A stretch of DNA of 64,000 nucleotides from Bradyrhizobium erythrophlei (GCA_900129675.1 FSRD01000001.1:5073501-5137500), one strand, 5' to 3'; counted from the stretch's first letter, positions 37,399-46,124 are shown. Translations and numbers: made by a program. The notes: a model not told the origin generated them from the letters alone.

Positions 37399-37546
37399 CG
37401 TCTGCTCCCGTCACCTTTGCGCTGCCCACCACCCGGACCCGATCAGGAACCAGAATGTCGTAAGCCTGTTCGAGCTTGGCCGCGAGCAGCCGATCGAATG
37501 CAAACTCCAGATGGATGGCGCGACGTATCGGTCGCCGCTCAACCAT
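37247..37546 (-). CDS. small ORF between RHH gene and recombinase
   Basis: MVERRPIRRAIHLEFAFDRL then EQAYDILVPDRVRVVGSAKV; about 99 residues, the last third overlapping the recombinase start in another frame. Its ATG overlaps the stop of the RHH gene (ATGGTTGA), a common sign of coupling. No known domain. The C-terminal part after NLRSC may be spurious. Confidence 0.4.
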   Translation of the reverse strand: MVERRPIRRAIHLEFAFDRLLAAKLEQAYDILVPDRVRVVGSAKVTGADDEDGSNLRSCIVGQTKGGEHDRQSDGGAGCVRPRGAIRSAEGMGLRGRRL

Positions 37547-37865
37547 GCCTGCGCTTCGCCACCAGGAGAGCCGCCACGGCCTGCCTGACGACCTCGCTTG
37601 TCGTGACACCACGCGCTGTTGCGTGAGCACGCAGACCGCGCGCGAGGCTTTCCGGCATTTTGAGCGTGATCGTAACCGAGTTCTCGGCCGCCAATGGCGG
37701 CGCACCCGCTCGCGCCAGTTCGAGGTAGCGATAAGCTTGTCGTCGCGACAAGCCAAACGTGCGCGACAAAGCCACGGCGGCCTCCGCCATGCCGATCTCG
37801 TCCGCGAGCAAGCGCCGCGCCGCTCTCAGTCGTTCGGCCTTTTGCCCTCGCGTCGAACGAATCAT
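37539..37865 (-). CDS. HTH/ribbon-helix-helix regulator of the recombinase element
   Basis: 108 residues. N-terminal helix-turn-helix-like part (AAVALSRTFGLSRRQAYRYL) and C-terminal RHH-like part (VTITLKMPESLARGLRAHAT, TTSEVVRQAVAALL). First gene of the element, directly inside the right-end repeats, so it may bind those repeats to control recombinase expression or assemble the synapse. That role is inferred from position only. Confidence 0.65.
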   Translation of the reverse strand: MIRSTRGQKAERLRAARRLLADEIGMAEAAVALSRTFGLSRRQAYRYLELARAGAPPLAAENSVTITLKMPESLARGLRAHATARGVTTSEVVRQAVAALLVAKRRHG

Positions 37866-37972
37866 CTGACACTTGCGTATTACCTTTTGCGTCTCAAATC
37901 AACCACGCACCGTCCACGCCAGCCCACAATCGCCCGTTCGAAGCGGAAGTTATCTTTTGCGTTCAGGGAGCC

Positions 37973-38163
37973 ATCTCACCGTTGCTGGCGAATATATACA
38001 TGCGCCGGTTCATACTGGGATGGAAGAAGCTCGGACTGGAGCAACGCCTCGGCAGTCGTATCGTAACCTACGCCGATGATCTTTTGATCCTGTGCAAGAA
38101 GGGCAACGCCGATGATGCGTTGCAGCAACTGCGCAAGATCATGAGCAAGCTGAAGCTCAGTTC
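37973..38163 (+). pseudogene. group II reverse transcriptase, catalytic-core fragment
   Basis: Reads ISPLLANIYMRRFILGWKKL then RIVTYADDLLILCKKGNADD with the YADD active site, and stops at RKIMSKLKL. IYMRRFILGWKKLGLEQ belongs to the subclass also seen at 57025-58026 (LYMRRLVLWWKQSGTRQ), whereas the piece left of the recombinase element looks like a different subclass. Confidence 0.8.
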
Positions 38164-38177
38164 CGGCCCGACGGTAG

Positions 38178-38627
38178 TCTGCCCTCGGTTTTCTCCTTCT
38201 AATGTCGCTTGTTATTACCGCCGGGCTGGCCGCGGTTGGAAAAGTTGTTGCTCTGCACGTACAGGAGTGGATCTTGCATCTCGTCAGCATCCTGGTGTCG
38301 CTGTCTGTGATCTCTCTGCTGTTCGCGATGATGTTCAAGTGGCTTCCGGGCGCGGCGGTCGACTGGTACGACGTCTGGCTCGGCGCCATTCTCACTGCAG
38401 TATTGTTCGAAATAGGGAAGTCCGCGATCGGTTTCTACATCGGCAAACAAGGCTTGGATTCGACTTATAGTGCCGTGGTTTTGATCTGGGTCACTTCGCA
38501 GATTATTCTGATGGGTGCAGAAGTCACCTGTGCGCTTTGCCAAACACAGGGGCTCGATCAAGAGACGATAGACCGCCAATTCCTGAGAAGGTCCCTCGGA
38601 GGCCGGATCCTCGCGTTTCAGCGATGA
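38178..38627 (+). pseudogene. YihY/BrkB family membrane protein, truncated and internally shortened
   Basis: LGFLLLMSLVITAGLAAVGK, FKWLPGAAVDWYDVWLGAIL and FEIGKSAIGFYIGKQGLDST are diagnostic of the YihY/virulence factor BrkB family. The first half is missing (lost at the intron boundary) and DSTYSAVVLIWVTSQIILMG lacks the GAAGSL segment normally present after STY. The end is RRSLGGRILAFQR. Confidence 0.82.
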
Positions 38628-38857
38628 TAGGGAGATCGACGACGAGTCCGGCATAGCTAATACGCGCGGGACGTTGGCACGTCCTGGGTCTGGCCCGAAA
38701 TCCCGACAGTATTAGTCTCGCAGGACGTATGCCAAAGCCAGATGACACCGTAGTCTTACGGGCGGTATGTTGTTTCCTATGTACCTTTGTGTACCGACAG
38801 TGGGTTCGAGAACTGTTATCCCTCCGGATTATCCTTTCCTGAAATATATTTTCGATC

Positions 38858-38884
38858 AGCCCGGCCTTCTTAGGCCGGGCTTTT
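38858..38884. terminator. Rho-independent terminator
   Basis: AGCCCGGCC, short loop, GGCCGGGCTTTT: a strong perfect stem followed by T4 on the plus strand. Confidence 0.8.
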
Positions 38885-39109
38885 CGGTTGGCTGAGCCCT
38901 CGTATTCCTCTTGCTGAGCGTGATCTGGCTTCCCGACCGGCCGGCCATCAATCGATGGAGCCGGGCCCTGGCCATATTCCAGTTCCATGGTCGCGCCGCA
39001 GACGGCGCATTGCAGCCAAATTTCGCGCGGTGCTACTGCTCTGGCCTGCTCGGGGAGCCGTGGCGCCATAGGATTCACTTGCGCCTACAGGGGAATCGGG
39101 TGAAGGATT
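38885..39109 (-). other. possible small gene with one CxxC motif
   Basis: On the minus strand from about 39069: MAPRLPEQARAVAPREIWLQ, then CAVCGATMELEYGQG. It looks like a short protein start with a zinc-type CxxC, but the frame runs through the terminator and has no clean end, so it is not called as a gene. The left end of the ISAs1 element lies near 39088. Confidence 0.3.
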
Positions 39110-40258
39110 TCATGCGGCGATGAGGCTGGCGAGATACTCGTCGTCCCATCCTGCGGTTTTGCGCCGGAGGCGGATGGAATCCTTGCCTGGGGCCTTTCGG
39201 GTGAGATTGTAGGCGATGTGCCGGCAGGTTGCGAAGTTGGCTGGGGCGTTGTCTGTTCTGACGCGGCATTCGTCGTCGCGAAAGACCATGTCCATGATCC
39301 AGTGCAAGGAGTTCTCGATGGCCCAGTGCGCGCGGATCATCGGGCCGACCGCGGTGGCCGGCATCACCAGCGAGGTGATGTAGAAGCGCGTCTCGTCGGT
39401 GATCTTGCCGTTGATTTCGCGCCGGCTTTCGACCACGACAACCGCGTTCAGGCCCGGCCATTGGTGGCGCGCCTGCAGCCAGTCGACATCGTGGATTACC
39501 GTGTAGTTTCGGGTCTCGATACGGCCGTGATCCGCATCGACCGTTTCGTGCGTGCTGATCGTGGCATCCCTGTATTTCAAGGCTTTCTGCTCATCGACGA
39601 AAACCTCGACATCCTCGCGCAGGGTTCCCTGATTGCCCTTCAGCGCGACAATGTAATCGGCCTTTTTCTCGACGATTTTGGTGGCGATGTCGCGTTGGCA
39701 GCCCATCGCATCGATCGTCACAACTGCGCCCTCGATCGACATCATGTCGAGCAGCGCCGGGATGGCGACGATCTCGTTCGACTTCTCGTTCACCTTCACC
39801 TGGCCCAGAACGATGCGTTGCCGCGCGGCGAAGGCAGAGACCATGTGGATCGCCTCTTTCGAGCCCTTGGTCTGATACGAGCGCCGCGACGTCTTGCCAT
39901 CGATCGCGATGACCTCGGCGGGTGTGTTCGTCAGCGCCGCCACCCAAGCCACGAAGCAAAGCTGGAAGGCGCGGGCGTCGAGCGTGGCAAAGATATCGCC
40001 GAGATGATCATGCGAGGGTGTGCCGTTCACATAGGGCCGAAACCGCCGCAGCAGCTCGATCTTCCGCTCGCCAAATCGCGCGATGTCGGTGAACGCCTCC
40101 GCCCCCGCAAGAACCGCCAGAAGAATCAGGAGCAGCACTTCCGGGAGCGGATAATCCACTTTGCCGGCCTGACGATGATCCGGCAACCCGCTGAAATGGT
40201 GAAGAAAACTCGTCGTCTCCGAAACCTCTGCAAACGGTGTCCCCTCGGAATCCATCAT
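39110..40258 (-). CDS. ISAs1-family transposase
   Basis: 382 residues. DDE transposase with the ISAs1/H-repeat pattern: LLILLAVLAGAEAFTDIARF, PSHDHLGDIFATLDARAFQL, VIAIDGKTSRRSYQTKG (first Asp), VTIDAMGCQRDIATKIVEKK (second Asp), and RAHWAIENSLHWIMDMVFRD (Glu). The frame is complete. Its start codon is only a few bases from the left end of the adjacent YecA transposon at 40262, which has replaced the upstream IS end, so the ISAs1 element can no longer move as a unit. Confidence 0.92.
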   Translation of the reverse strand: MMDSEGTPFAEVSETTSFLHHFSGLPDHRQAGKVDYPLPEVLLLILLAVLAGAEAFTDIARFGERKIELLRRFRPYVNGTPSHDHLGDIFATLDARAFQLCFVAWVAALTNTPAEVIAIDGKTSRRSYQTKGSKEAIHMVSAFAARQRIVLGQVKVNEKSNEIVAIPALLDMMSIEGAVVTIDAMGCQRDIATKIVEKKADYIVALKGNQGTLREDVEVFVDEQKALKYRDATISTHETVDADHGRIETRNYTVIHDVDWLQARHQWPGLNAVVVVESRREINGKITDETRFYITSLVMPATAVGPMIRAHWAIENSLHWIMDMVFRDDECRVRTDNAPANFATCRHIAYNLTRKAPGKDSIRLRRKTAGWDDEYLASLIAA

Positions 40259-40403
40259 CGTCCCGCATGGTCAAAAAATTGAGACTGCTCAAAGGCGGCA
40301 GCGTTCCAACATTTTTGGTCTTGGGCCGGTGTTGCACAACAAGCTTGCCGTGGACGCTTGACGAGGGACGACGGGGGTCGCAAGCAATTCTGGATACCGC
40401 AGG

Positions 40404-41138
40404 TTAGTGCAACAATTTCAGTGCTCCATGGCAGTGCTTGAACTTCTTGCCAGAGCCACAGAGGCATGGGTCGTTGCGGCCGGGAACGAGCACCTTGTGA
40501 ATCGGTCGTCGCGTACCGTCGATGGTGTCTCTCGCAGGTGCACGGCGGGCAAGCCAGTACGCATGGATGTTGCGGGCGGCTGGCGCTATCAATTCCACGA
40601 ACGCCTGATGTCTCGCATCGGCATCCTGGTAAGCCTCGACTAATTCCTTCAGCCTGTCCCAGCCGCTTTCGGTGCCGTAGAGATGGATGGCCTCGAACCA
40701 GTCGGGATGCGCTTCGAAGAGCGGTTGCCAACCCGAAGGGTCGAGTGCGATGCCCTTGACGTAGCCGCAGCACCACTCGTCGACAATCGACACAGTGCGT
40801 CCTTTGTGGTCGCGTGTTAAGAAAAACGGCTCGTAATACTGCGGGAACTGGGTCAACGTGACTGCAATATCGTTCGCGTGGCGCATCAGTAGGTCAAGGA
40901 TGCGTTGCGCTTGCTTCTCGCTCGTAAACTCCGGAGACTGCTTGCCTTCCGTAGAATCCCAAACCCACCGCATCCATTCCGACGGCATGATGACATTCGG
41001 CCCCGATAGCACTGCGCAGAGAAAGCCGTCGAGGCCGGACACATCCATTGCATTTTCGAGGCTGCCGTCGGAAAGCAGAAACGCGTCAAGTTCCTCGATC
41101 TCCTGATCGATCAGCGGCCTGGATTTGATCGGTGTCAT
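40404..41138 (-). CDS. YecA/UPF0149 family protein with SEC-C motif (copy 2)
   Basis: 244 residues, nearly identical to the protein at 8619 (differences such as MTPIKSRPLI for MRPIKSGPLI and EPFFLTRDH for EPLFLERDH). The SEC-C zinc site NDPCLCGSGKKFKHCHG is unchanged. That both copies stay open, with mostly conservative changes, suggests the passenger gene is useful to the element or is recently spread. Confidence 0.88.
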   Translation of the reverse strand: MTPIKSRPLIDQEIEELDAFLLSDGSLENAMDVSGLDGFLCAVLSGPNVIMPSEWMRWVWDSTEGKQSPEFTSEKQAQRILDLLMRHANDIAVTLTQFPQYYEPFFLTRDHKGRTVSIVDEWCCGYVKGIALDPSGWQPLFEAHPDWFEAIHLYGTESGWDRLKELVEAYQDADARHQAFVELIAPAARNIHAYWLARRAPARDTIDGTRRPIHKVLVPGRNDPCLCGSGKKFKHCHGALKLLH

Positions 41139-41240
41139 TGGTCAGCCCCATTTTGATCACGAAGCCTAGCTTTGCGGACTGATGAGAAGCATCGGCCCAC
41201 CGGCCATTGCCAAATGTTGATCCGGGACTCTTCCAGCTGC

Positions 41241-42305
41241 TCACGCCGCCTCTTGATGGTAATAGTTTAGGAGCCCACCCAGCCTCTCGCGACATTGTAC
41301 CGGCTCCTCGTGACGCGTTTGCGTGACCTGACGGAACAACAGGACGTTGGACTTCCCTTGATGATTCCGCTCGGCCTGGTAATGCGCCACATACTCACTC
41401 AGCGCTCGCCGCAAGGACCGCTCACCAAAGACAATGATCTTCGACAAACACTCCTCCTTGACCGATCTCACCCAGCGTTCGGCAAAGGCGTTCAAGTTCG
41501 GACTTCGCGCAGGCAGCGGGAGCGTCTTGACCCGGCCTGACTCGATGATCGCTCGGAAGGAGATGGTGTACTTCGTGTCGCGGTCATGCAGGAGATAGCG
41601 ACAGTCTCGAAGGGTGCCGCATCCCTCCATAGTCACGTTCCGAGCCATTTGCTGCATCCATTGCTCGTTCGGGTGGATGGTGATCCCGGCGATTTCCACC
41701 TTGCGGCTCTCGAGATGGATAAAGAACAGCACGTAGTAGGTCACCAGTCCGCGCAGCGTGAGGACCTCCACTGTGAAAAAGTCGGTGCCTGCCAGAACCG
41801 CCAGGTGAACCCGAATGAATGCCGCCCAGGTCGTCGTGTGCTTGCGCGCCGGTGCGGACGGCAGGCCGTGACGGCGCAGAACATTGCCGACCGTTTGATC
41901 CGAGATCTCATGCCCCAGATTGGCTAGCGCCCCAACAATCCGATCATAACCCCAGGACCGGTTCTCGTCGGCCATGCGAACAATCAATTGCTCAACTTCT
42001 CCGTCGATTCGTGGCCGCCCCGGGGCTCGACGTGCCTGTGATCCATCGTACTTGCGAGCTATGAGCCTTCGGTACCATGCTAGGATAGTGTCGGGCAGGG
42101 CGGTAGCCGCCACCTCGCCGAGGGCCTTTCGGCCCAGTCGATGTCCAATCTCGCCGAGCTTCGTACGTTCGACGTCCGAGAGCTTCAGGCGCCCTTTCAA
42201 CTGGGACTTCAGGATTCGGTTTTCAGCAACCAAATACTCATTCCGTAGCAGCAGCTCTTGGTCCACGGTTCCGGTGATGTAGGCTAGGATACGTGCCCAC
42301 TCCAT
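41241..42305 (-). CDS. integrase-core DDE transposase (copy 2)
   Basis: 354 residues from the ATG at 42305 (MEWARIL), again after GAGGGGGAAG. All catalytic residues are as in copy 1: AGTDFFTVEV, LLHDRDTKY, WVRSVKEECLS. Differences from copy 1 include APGRPRIDGEV, MADENRSWG and YQAERNHQG. Confidence 0.88.
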   Translation of the reverse strand: MEWARILAYITGTVDQELLLRNEYLVAENRILKSQLKGRLKLSDVERTKLGEIGHRLGRKALGEVAATALPDTILAWYRRLIARKYDGSQARRAPGRPRIDGEVEQLIVRMADENRSWGYDRIVGALANLGHEISDQTVGNVLRRHGLPSAPARKHTTTWAAFIRVHLAVLAGTDFFTVEVLTLRGLVTYYVLFFIHLESRKVEIAGITIHPNEQWMQQMARNVTMEGCGTLRDCRYLLHDRDTKYTISFRAIIESGRVKTLPLPARSPNLNAFAERWVRSVKEECLSKIIVFGERSLRRALSEYVAHYQAERNHQGKSNVLLFRQVTQTRHEEPVQCRERLGGLLNYYHQEAA

Positions 42306-42445
42306 AACTTCCCCCTCTCGCTCGCGGACCCACAATCGGCGCCATGGATCGTCCCACAAAACCTAGCGGACGACACGCGGTGAGGCTACGCTGGGATGAG
42401 ATAATTACCCGACTTTCTTATAGATTTAATTTTTTGGCCATACGG

Positions 42446-42826
42446 GGTACGTTTTCGCAACAGATGGCGCTGCCATGGCAGGCCGATTTCCGCTTATGCA
42501 CTGGAGAGACGGTCACGGATACCTCTCTTCCCGGTTCGTCACGGAGGGTCGCGTGGTGGCCGACAAATCGCCCGGACGAGGTCTTTCCCGAATCTACGCC
42601 CAATGCTCGGCAACCATGGGCCCGTCTTGCCAATGGCGACGCATTTCCCGATACGCAAGCCAGTCTCAAGAAAATGGTCGACGATTGGTGGACGCTCGGC
42701 TTCGTAATCGAGACCACACCGGCCGGCGCGCCGACTGACTTCTATGAAGTCGAGTTTAACGTTGCGCCACCGGCCGGCCCTCTTGTTGCGGCGGCAGACA
42801 GAACCGAGCCAGACAGCGTAGTGTAA
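42446..42826 (+). pseudogene. lodA: LodA/GoxA-type quinoprotein oxidase, C-terminal fragment
   Basis: C-terminal 126 codons of a CTQ-dependent amino-acid oxidase: MALPWQADFRLCTGETVTD, RVAWWPTNRPDEVFPES, then MVDDWWTLGFVIET. The PWQADF...C and WWPxxRPD motifs are characteristic of the LodA/GoxA family. The frame is open into the right end of the YecA transposon, which replaced the N-terminal four fifths. Its maturation partner lodB follows after 13 bases and is intact, so the operon lost its enzyme but kept its helper. Confidence 0.82.
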
Positions 42827-42839
42827 ACCGGATGCTGCG

Positions 42840-43907
42840 ATGACCGACTACGACTTTGCCGTTGCGGGCGCGGGCCCGGCGGGCAGCGCGTTCGCTTTGC
42901 TTGCGGCGCGCGCTGGCTACCGCGTCCTGCTTGCCGAGCGGTCGCATTTCGAGAAAGCACGATTTGGCGAGACGGCGCCGCCAGAGTTCCGCGCCGCGCT
43001 GACGCGGATCGGACTGGATCACCTGACCCGTGCCCCCTACGGCCGTGATGCGCCGGAACTCGTTTCGGTTTGGGGCGGCGACCAATCGCTGTCACGCAAT
43101 CACATTCTGTCGCCCTTTGGCGCCGCGCTGCATCTTGACCGTCAAAAGTTCGATGAGGCGCTGGCCTTCGCGGCACGCGATGCCGGCGCCGATTTGAGGC
43201 TCGCATGCCGCGCGCGCTTCGTGCAACAGCCGGACGGCAGCCATATCGTGCAACTGCGCGACGGAGCAGACGCTCGGGCAACCATCGCAATCCTGTCGAC
43301 GGGCAGGAGCGGGGGAAATGTCGGCCTCCCTTACACGCGCCGCCATCTCGACGACCAGATTGGCGTCGCCGCGCATTTCGTAGTGCCAGCAGGGGATTTC
43401 AAGCCGCGCACGCTGGTCGAAGCCGTGCCTTCCGGATGGTTCTATCTCTCCGCTTTGCCAACCGGTTCGGCTGTTGCCATTCTCGTGACGTCGGCGCCAC
43501 TGGTGCCGCGCGGGCGCGCGCAAAGGCTGCGCTGGTGGCTGGAAGCGTTGGCGCGAACCGGGTTGATCCGTGCGGCGCTGCACGGGTGCCGAATCCCCGA
43601 GAAGCTCTCGGTGTGCGATGCGCGTGGTTCCTATGCGCTTCGGGGCGCCGGCAAAAACTGGCTTGCGATCGGTGATGCGCGTATCGCTCCCGACCCGCTT
43701 TCCGGCCAGGGCATCCACTGGGCGATCGATGACGCCTGTTCCGCAATTGAGCTCGTGACAAGCTCAGGATGGGGCGAGGCCGCGGACAAGATGAATGCAA
43801 AAACCGCGCGCGAGGTTGAACAATATCGAGCCGACCGGCAGTTCGCCTATTCACGTGAACGGCGATTTGAGTCTGAATCTTACTGGACGATGCAGGCCAC
43901 ACTCTGA
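42840..43907 (+). CDS. lodB: LodB-like FAD-dependent oxidoreductase
   Basis: 355 residues. Rossmann FAD site at the N-terminus (YDFAVAGAGPAGSAFALLAA, GxGxxG), then RVLLAERSHFEKARFGETAP and, near residue 280, the GD motif LAIGDARIAPDPLSGQGIHW of the tryptophan-halogenase/geranylgeranyl-reductase-like flavoproteins. LodB is needed to form the cysteine tryptophylquinone cofactor of LodA. Start ATG lies 13 bases after the lodA stop. With lodA truncated, this gene is likely a relic. Confidence 0.82.
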   Translation: MTDYDFAVAGAGPAGSAFALLAARAGYRVLLAERSHFEKARFGETAPPEFRAALTRIGLDHLTRAPYGRDAPELVSVWGGDQSLSRNHILSPFGAALHLDRQKFDEALAFAARDAGADLRLACRARFVQQPDGSHIVQLRDGADARATIAILSTGRSGGNVGLPYTRRHLDDQIGVAAHFVVPAGDFKPRTLVEAVPSGWFYLSALPTGSAVAILVTSAPLVPRGRAQRLRWWLEALARTGLIRAALHGCRIPEKLSVCDARGSYALRGAGKNWLAIGDARIAPDPLSGQGIHWAIDDACSAIELVTSSGWGEAADKMNAKTAREVEQYRADRQFAYSRERRFESESYWTMQATL

Positions 43908-44070
43908 TCGGGCTGATGAGCAACGACCGTCGGGACAACGAATATTGCGTCAGTTGCTGGTCGACGTCGAGCCCGCTCGCTCGGGCTATGCGGCAGGAAC
44001 CGCTATGTCGGAACGGCGTTAAGGCCTCATAAGTGTTTTCGCAGCTTACACAAGCCAGGGAGTACAGATC

Positions 44071-44307
44071 ATGTCAGCGCGAACAGTCTCTCAAATCATC
44101 CTTTGTTGTCTGCTGATGTTTGGCGTCTTCTCGCCTGCCAATGCCCTGACCGAGCAGGAACTGAGGGCCAAGCTTGAATCTGCCGGCTATTCGCAAATCC
44201 GGGATATCAAATCCGCCGCGGAAGGTACCGCCGTGAAGGCGATGAAAGACGGAAAGGAAATTTCCCTTGTCGTCGACAGCAGCGGTCAGGTGAAGGAGCG
44301 GCACTAG
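44071..44307 (+). CDS. small periplasmic PepSY-like protein
   Basis: 78 residues: signal peptide MSARTVSQIILCCLLMFGVF ending PANA, then TEQELRAKLESAGYSQIRDI and VKAMKDGKEISLVVDSSGQV, the pattern of a single PepSY domain. PepSY proteins modulate peptidases or bind peptides in the periplasm. Well-spaced AGGGAG before the ATG. No partner enzyme adjacent. Confidence 0.8.
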   Translation: MSARTVSQIILCCLLMFGVFSPANALTEQELRAKLESAGYSQIRDIKSAAEGTAVKAMKDGKEISLVVDSSGQVKERH

Positions 44308-44352
44308 AGGATGATCTTCAGGTCGCGCAATCCGTTGCCTGCATGAGCGAAT

Positions 44353-44730
44353 TCATCGCCCTTGTTGCCTTCGTTCACCAAGCATCTGTAGTGGAATGCC
44401 GAACGTCAGTCCTGCGCGTATTTCGTTCACGGGGTGACCATTCTTGAGCGCGTGTCGCAGGCCCACGTCGAAACTCAGGTCGTCGCGGACCCGCCAGATG
44501 AGACCGATCAAAGCGGAGACCGTCTCGGACTGGCCAAATTCCTTCTCATAGAAGACTTCCGCGACCGGCCGCACCGGCCATTTTGAGGGTCCTTCGATGC
44601 TGCCGCCAAGAAAGACATCGGCATGATGGTCGCGGGTGAGGGCTGTTTCGGCATTCAGATGGATCGTGCCCCAGTCCCAGCGCTGCGAGACGATGCCGGC
44701 CAGGCTCGCGCCAACGCCTGAGCTCCCCGT
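44353..44730 (-). pseudogene. outer-membrane-type protein, C-terminal fragment
   Basis: GTIHLNAETALTRDHHADVF, PVAEVFYEKEFGQSETVSAL and SFDVGLRHALKNGHPVNEIR alternate like beta strands of an outer-membrane barrel (uncharacterised transporter/channel type). The N-terminal part is replaced by the IS left end at 44731. Ends IPLQMLGERRQQGR. Confidence 0.6.
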
Positions 44731-45833
44731 TGTATGTACCGAAAACCTTATACGAGTTGATGACGTATTGGAATCGCCTAAGCTGGTGGAATGATCGGGC
44801 TGTTCTGTTTCGCTCTGACCGTGCTGGCCTCGCCGTTCAAGTCGAAGTTGCGGCTTGAAGCTGAGAACGCGGTACTTCGACATCAGTTAATGGTCTTGAC
44901 GCGTAGGCTCCATGGTTGCGTCCGGCTTACGAACAATGATCGCTGGTTCTTTATCCAGCTCTACCGCTGGGTTCCGTCGATCCTGCAGGTCCTCACGATC
45001 ATCCGACCCGAGACGCTCGTGCGTTGGCATCGGGCCGGCTTTCGCTGCTACAGGCGTTGGAAGTCGCGTCCACAGGGAGGGGACCGCGGATCGACACGGA
45101 GCTGCGCGGATTGATCCGGCGGATGAGCATGGAAAATCCGCTTTTGGGGCGCGCCACGCATCCACGGCGAACTGCTCAAGCTCGGGTTTGAGATCGCACA
45201 GTCGAGCGTCGCCAAGTACATGGTCAAACGACGGGGGCCACCCAGCCAGGAATGGCGAACCTTTTTGCATAACCACGCGCCGGACATTGCCGCCATGGAC
45301 TTGTTTATTGTCCCGACCATTGGCTTCGACTTGCTCTATGCCTTCATCATCGTGCGGCTCGATCGTAGGGACCTGGCGTGGATCAACGTCACAACCAACC
45401 CGACGGCGGAGTGGGTTGCACGTCAGTTGACCGAGACCTTTCCTTGGGACGGGGCTCCGGGTTACATGATCCGAGACCGCGATCGGATCTACGGCACCGT
45501 CGCCACACGCCGATTGCGTGCCATGGGCATTCGGGATAAGCCTATTGCACCCGCCTCACCCTGGCAGAACGGCTTTGCCGAACGGTTGATCGGATCGATC
45601 CGGCGTGAGTGTTTGGATCACATCATTGTCTTAGGCGAGGCGCATCTGCGCCGGATTCTGAAATCTTACGCTCGCTACTATAATGAGACGCGCACGCACT
45701 TGGCCTTGGAGAAGGATGCGCCCCTATCGCGCACCGTAAAGACGGCAGGGCGTATTCTTTGCCGCCCAGTCATCGGCGGATTGCATCACGAATATGTCCG
45801 GATTTGATTTCCGACAGGCACAGCTGCGTGAAG
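44731..45833 (+). mobile_element. integrase-core insertion sequence, almost complete
   Basis: Left end TGTATGTACCGAAAACC; the right end lies after TTTCCGACAGGCACA, beyond which similarity to the copy at 59587-59742 ends. It is flanked by two unrelated truncated genes (outer-membrane-type and FAD oxidoreductase), so a deletion accompanied or followed insertion. Confidence 0.72.
44791..45807 (+). pseudogene. integrase-core transposase with compensating frameshifts
   Basis: MIGLFCFALTVLASPFKSKL to RRWKSRPQGG in one frame; a base is lost near 45085 and another gained near 45147 (TTTTGGGGCGC), shifting the stretch GSTRSCAD..., after which HGELLKLGFEIAQSSVAKYM and the whole DDE core continue in frame: AAMDLFIVPTIGFDLL, YMIRDRDRIYGTVA, SPWQNGFAERLIGSIRREC. 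Ends GLHHEYVRI. The catalytic residues are intact but the protein is not continuous. Confidence 0.85.
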
Positions 45834-46028
45834 CTCGAAGCTTCGTCGTGCCAGCGCGTCAAGCGGAGAGCCTGCGCACCAGTCGAGCGCCAGGAAGCCG
45901 CCGGCCTTGCCGGACGCCGCGGCGGCGACCTCGGTCCCTTCCACGACGATCACGTTGATGCCGCGGCGACTTAGGAAATAGGCGATGCAGGCGCCCATCA
46001 CGCCACCGCCGCAGATCACGACGCGCAT
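45834..46028 (-). pseudogene. FAD-dependent oxidoreductase, N-terminal fragment
   Basis: Start ATG at 46028 after GTGGAGAGACC; MRVVICGGGVMGACIAYFLS is a Rossmann dinucleotide fold and GTEVAAAASGKAGGFLALDW matches DAO-family oxidoreductases. The frame ends where the IS begins, leaving about 65 codons. Confidence 0.78.
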
Positions 46029-46124
46029 GGTCTCTCCACTAGTGACGCACTCAAACGCAATAACCCGGTTTAAGGGCTCTGACGTCGCAGTCCCAGCAGT
46101 TTGATGTCCGCTGTTGAGGGGATT

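Larger units (their letters stand above)
36118..37972 (-). mobile_element. 1.86-kb serine-recombinase element 1
   Basis: Left end GGCTCCTCGAACGCAAAAGG and right end (read inward) GGCTCCCTGAACGCAAAAGA are clear inverted repeats of about 29 bp; a third related copy lies inside the right end near 37875 (ACGCAAAAGGTAATACGCAA on the minus strand). AT lies on both outer sides (36116 and 37973). Joining the flanks restores the reverse-transcriptase codons GTG-ATC-TCA (V-I-S), so the ends are exact. Cargo: an RHH protein, a small overlapping ORF and a recombinase, all on the minus strand. Confidence 0.82.
34514..38163 (+). mobile_element. group II intron, 3' end lost, interrupted by a recombinase element
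   Basis: The 5' end GTGCGCCGGGAGACCGGC fits the group II consensus and is followed by about 1.2 kb of structured leader (domain I-type repeats, CATCACGATGAAGGAGTAGG, AAAGCCCGGATGTAAAAGCC). A reverse-transcriptase gene begins at 35700, has an internal deletion at about 36051, is split by the element 36118-37972 and ends abruptly at about 38163, where a yihY fragment begins. Domains V and VI are absent, so the intron is dead. Confidence 0.72.
40262..42445 (-). mobile_element. integrase/YecA transposon, copy 2
   Basis: Left end CCCGCATGGTCAAAAAATTG and right end (read inward) CCGTATGGCCAAAAAATTAA. Same gene order and orientation as the copy at 8478-10664. Being direct repeats 32 kb apart, the two copies could recombine and delete or duplicate everything between them, including the PHA cluster. 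Confidence 0.85.

Noticed and set aside
39218..40282. 354-codon plus-strand frame opposite the ISAs1 transposase
   Set aside because: Shadow of a clear DDE transposase.
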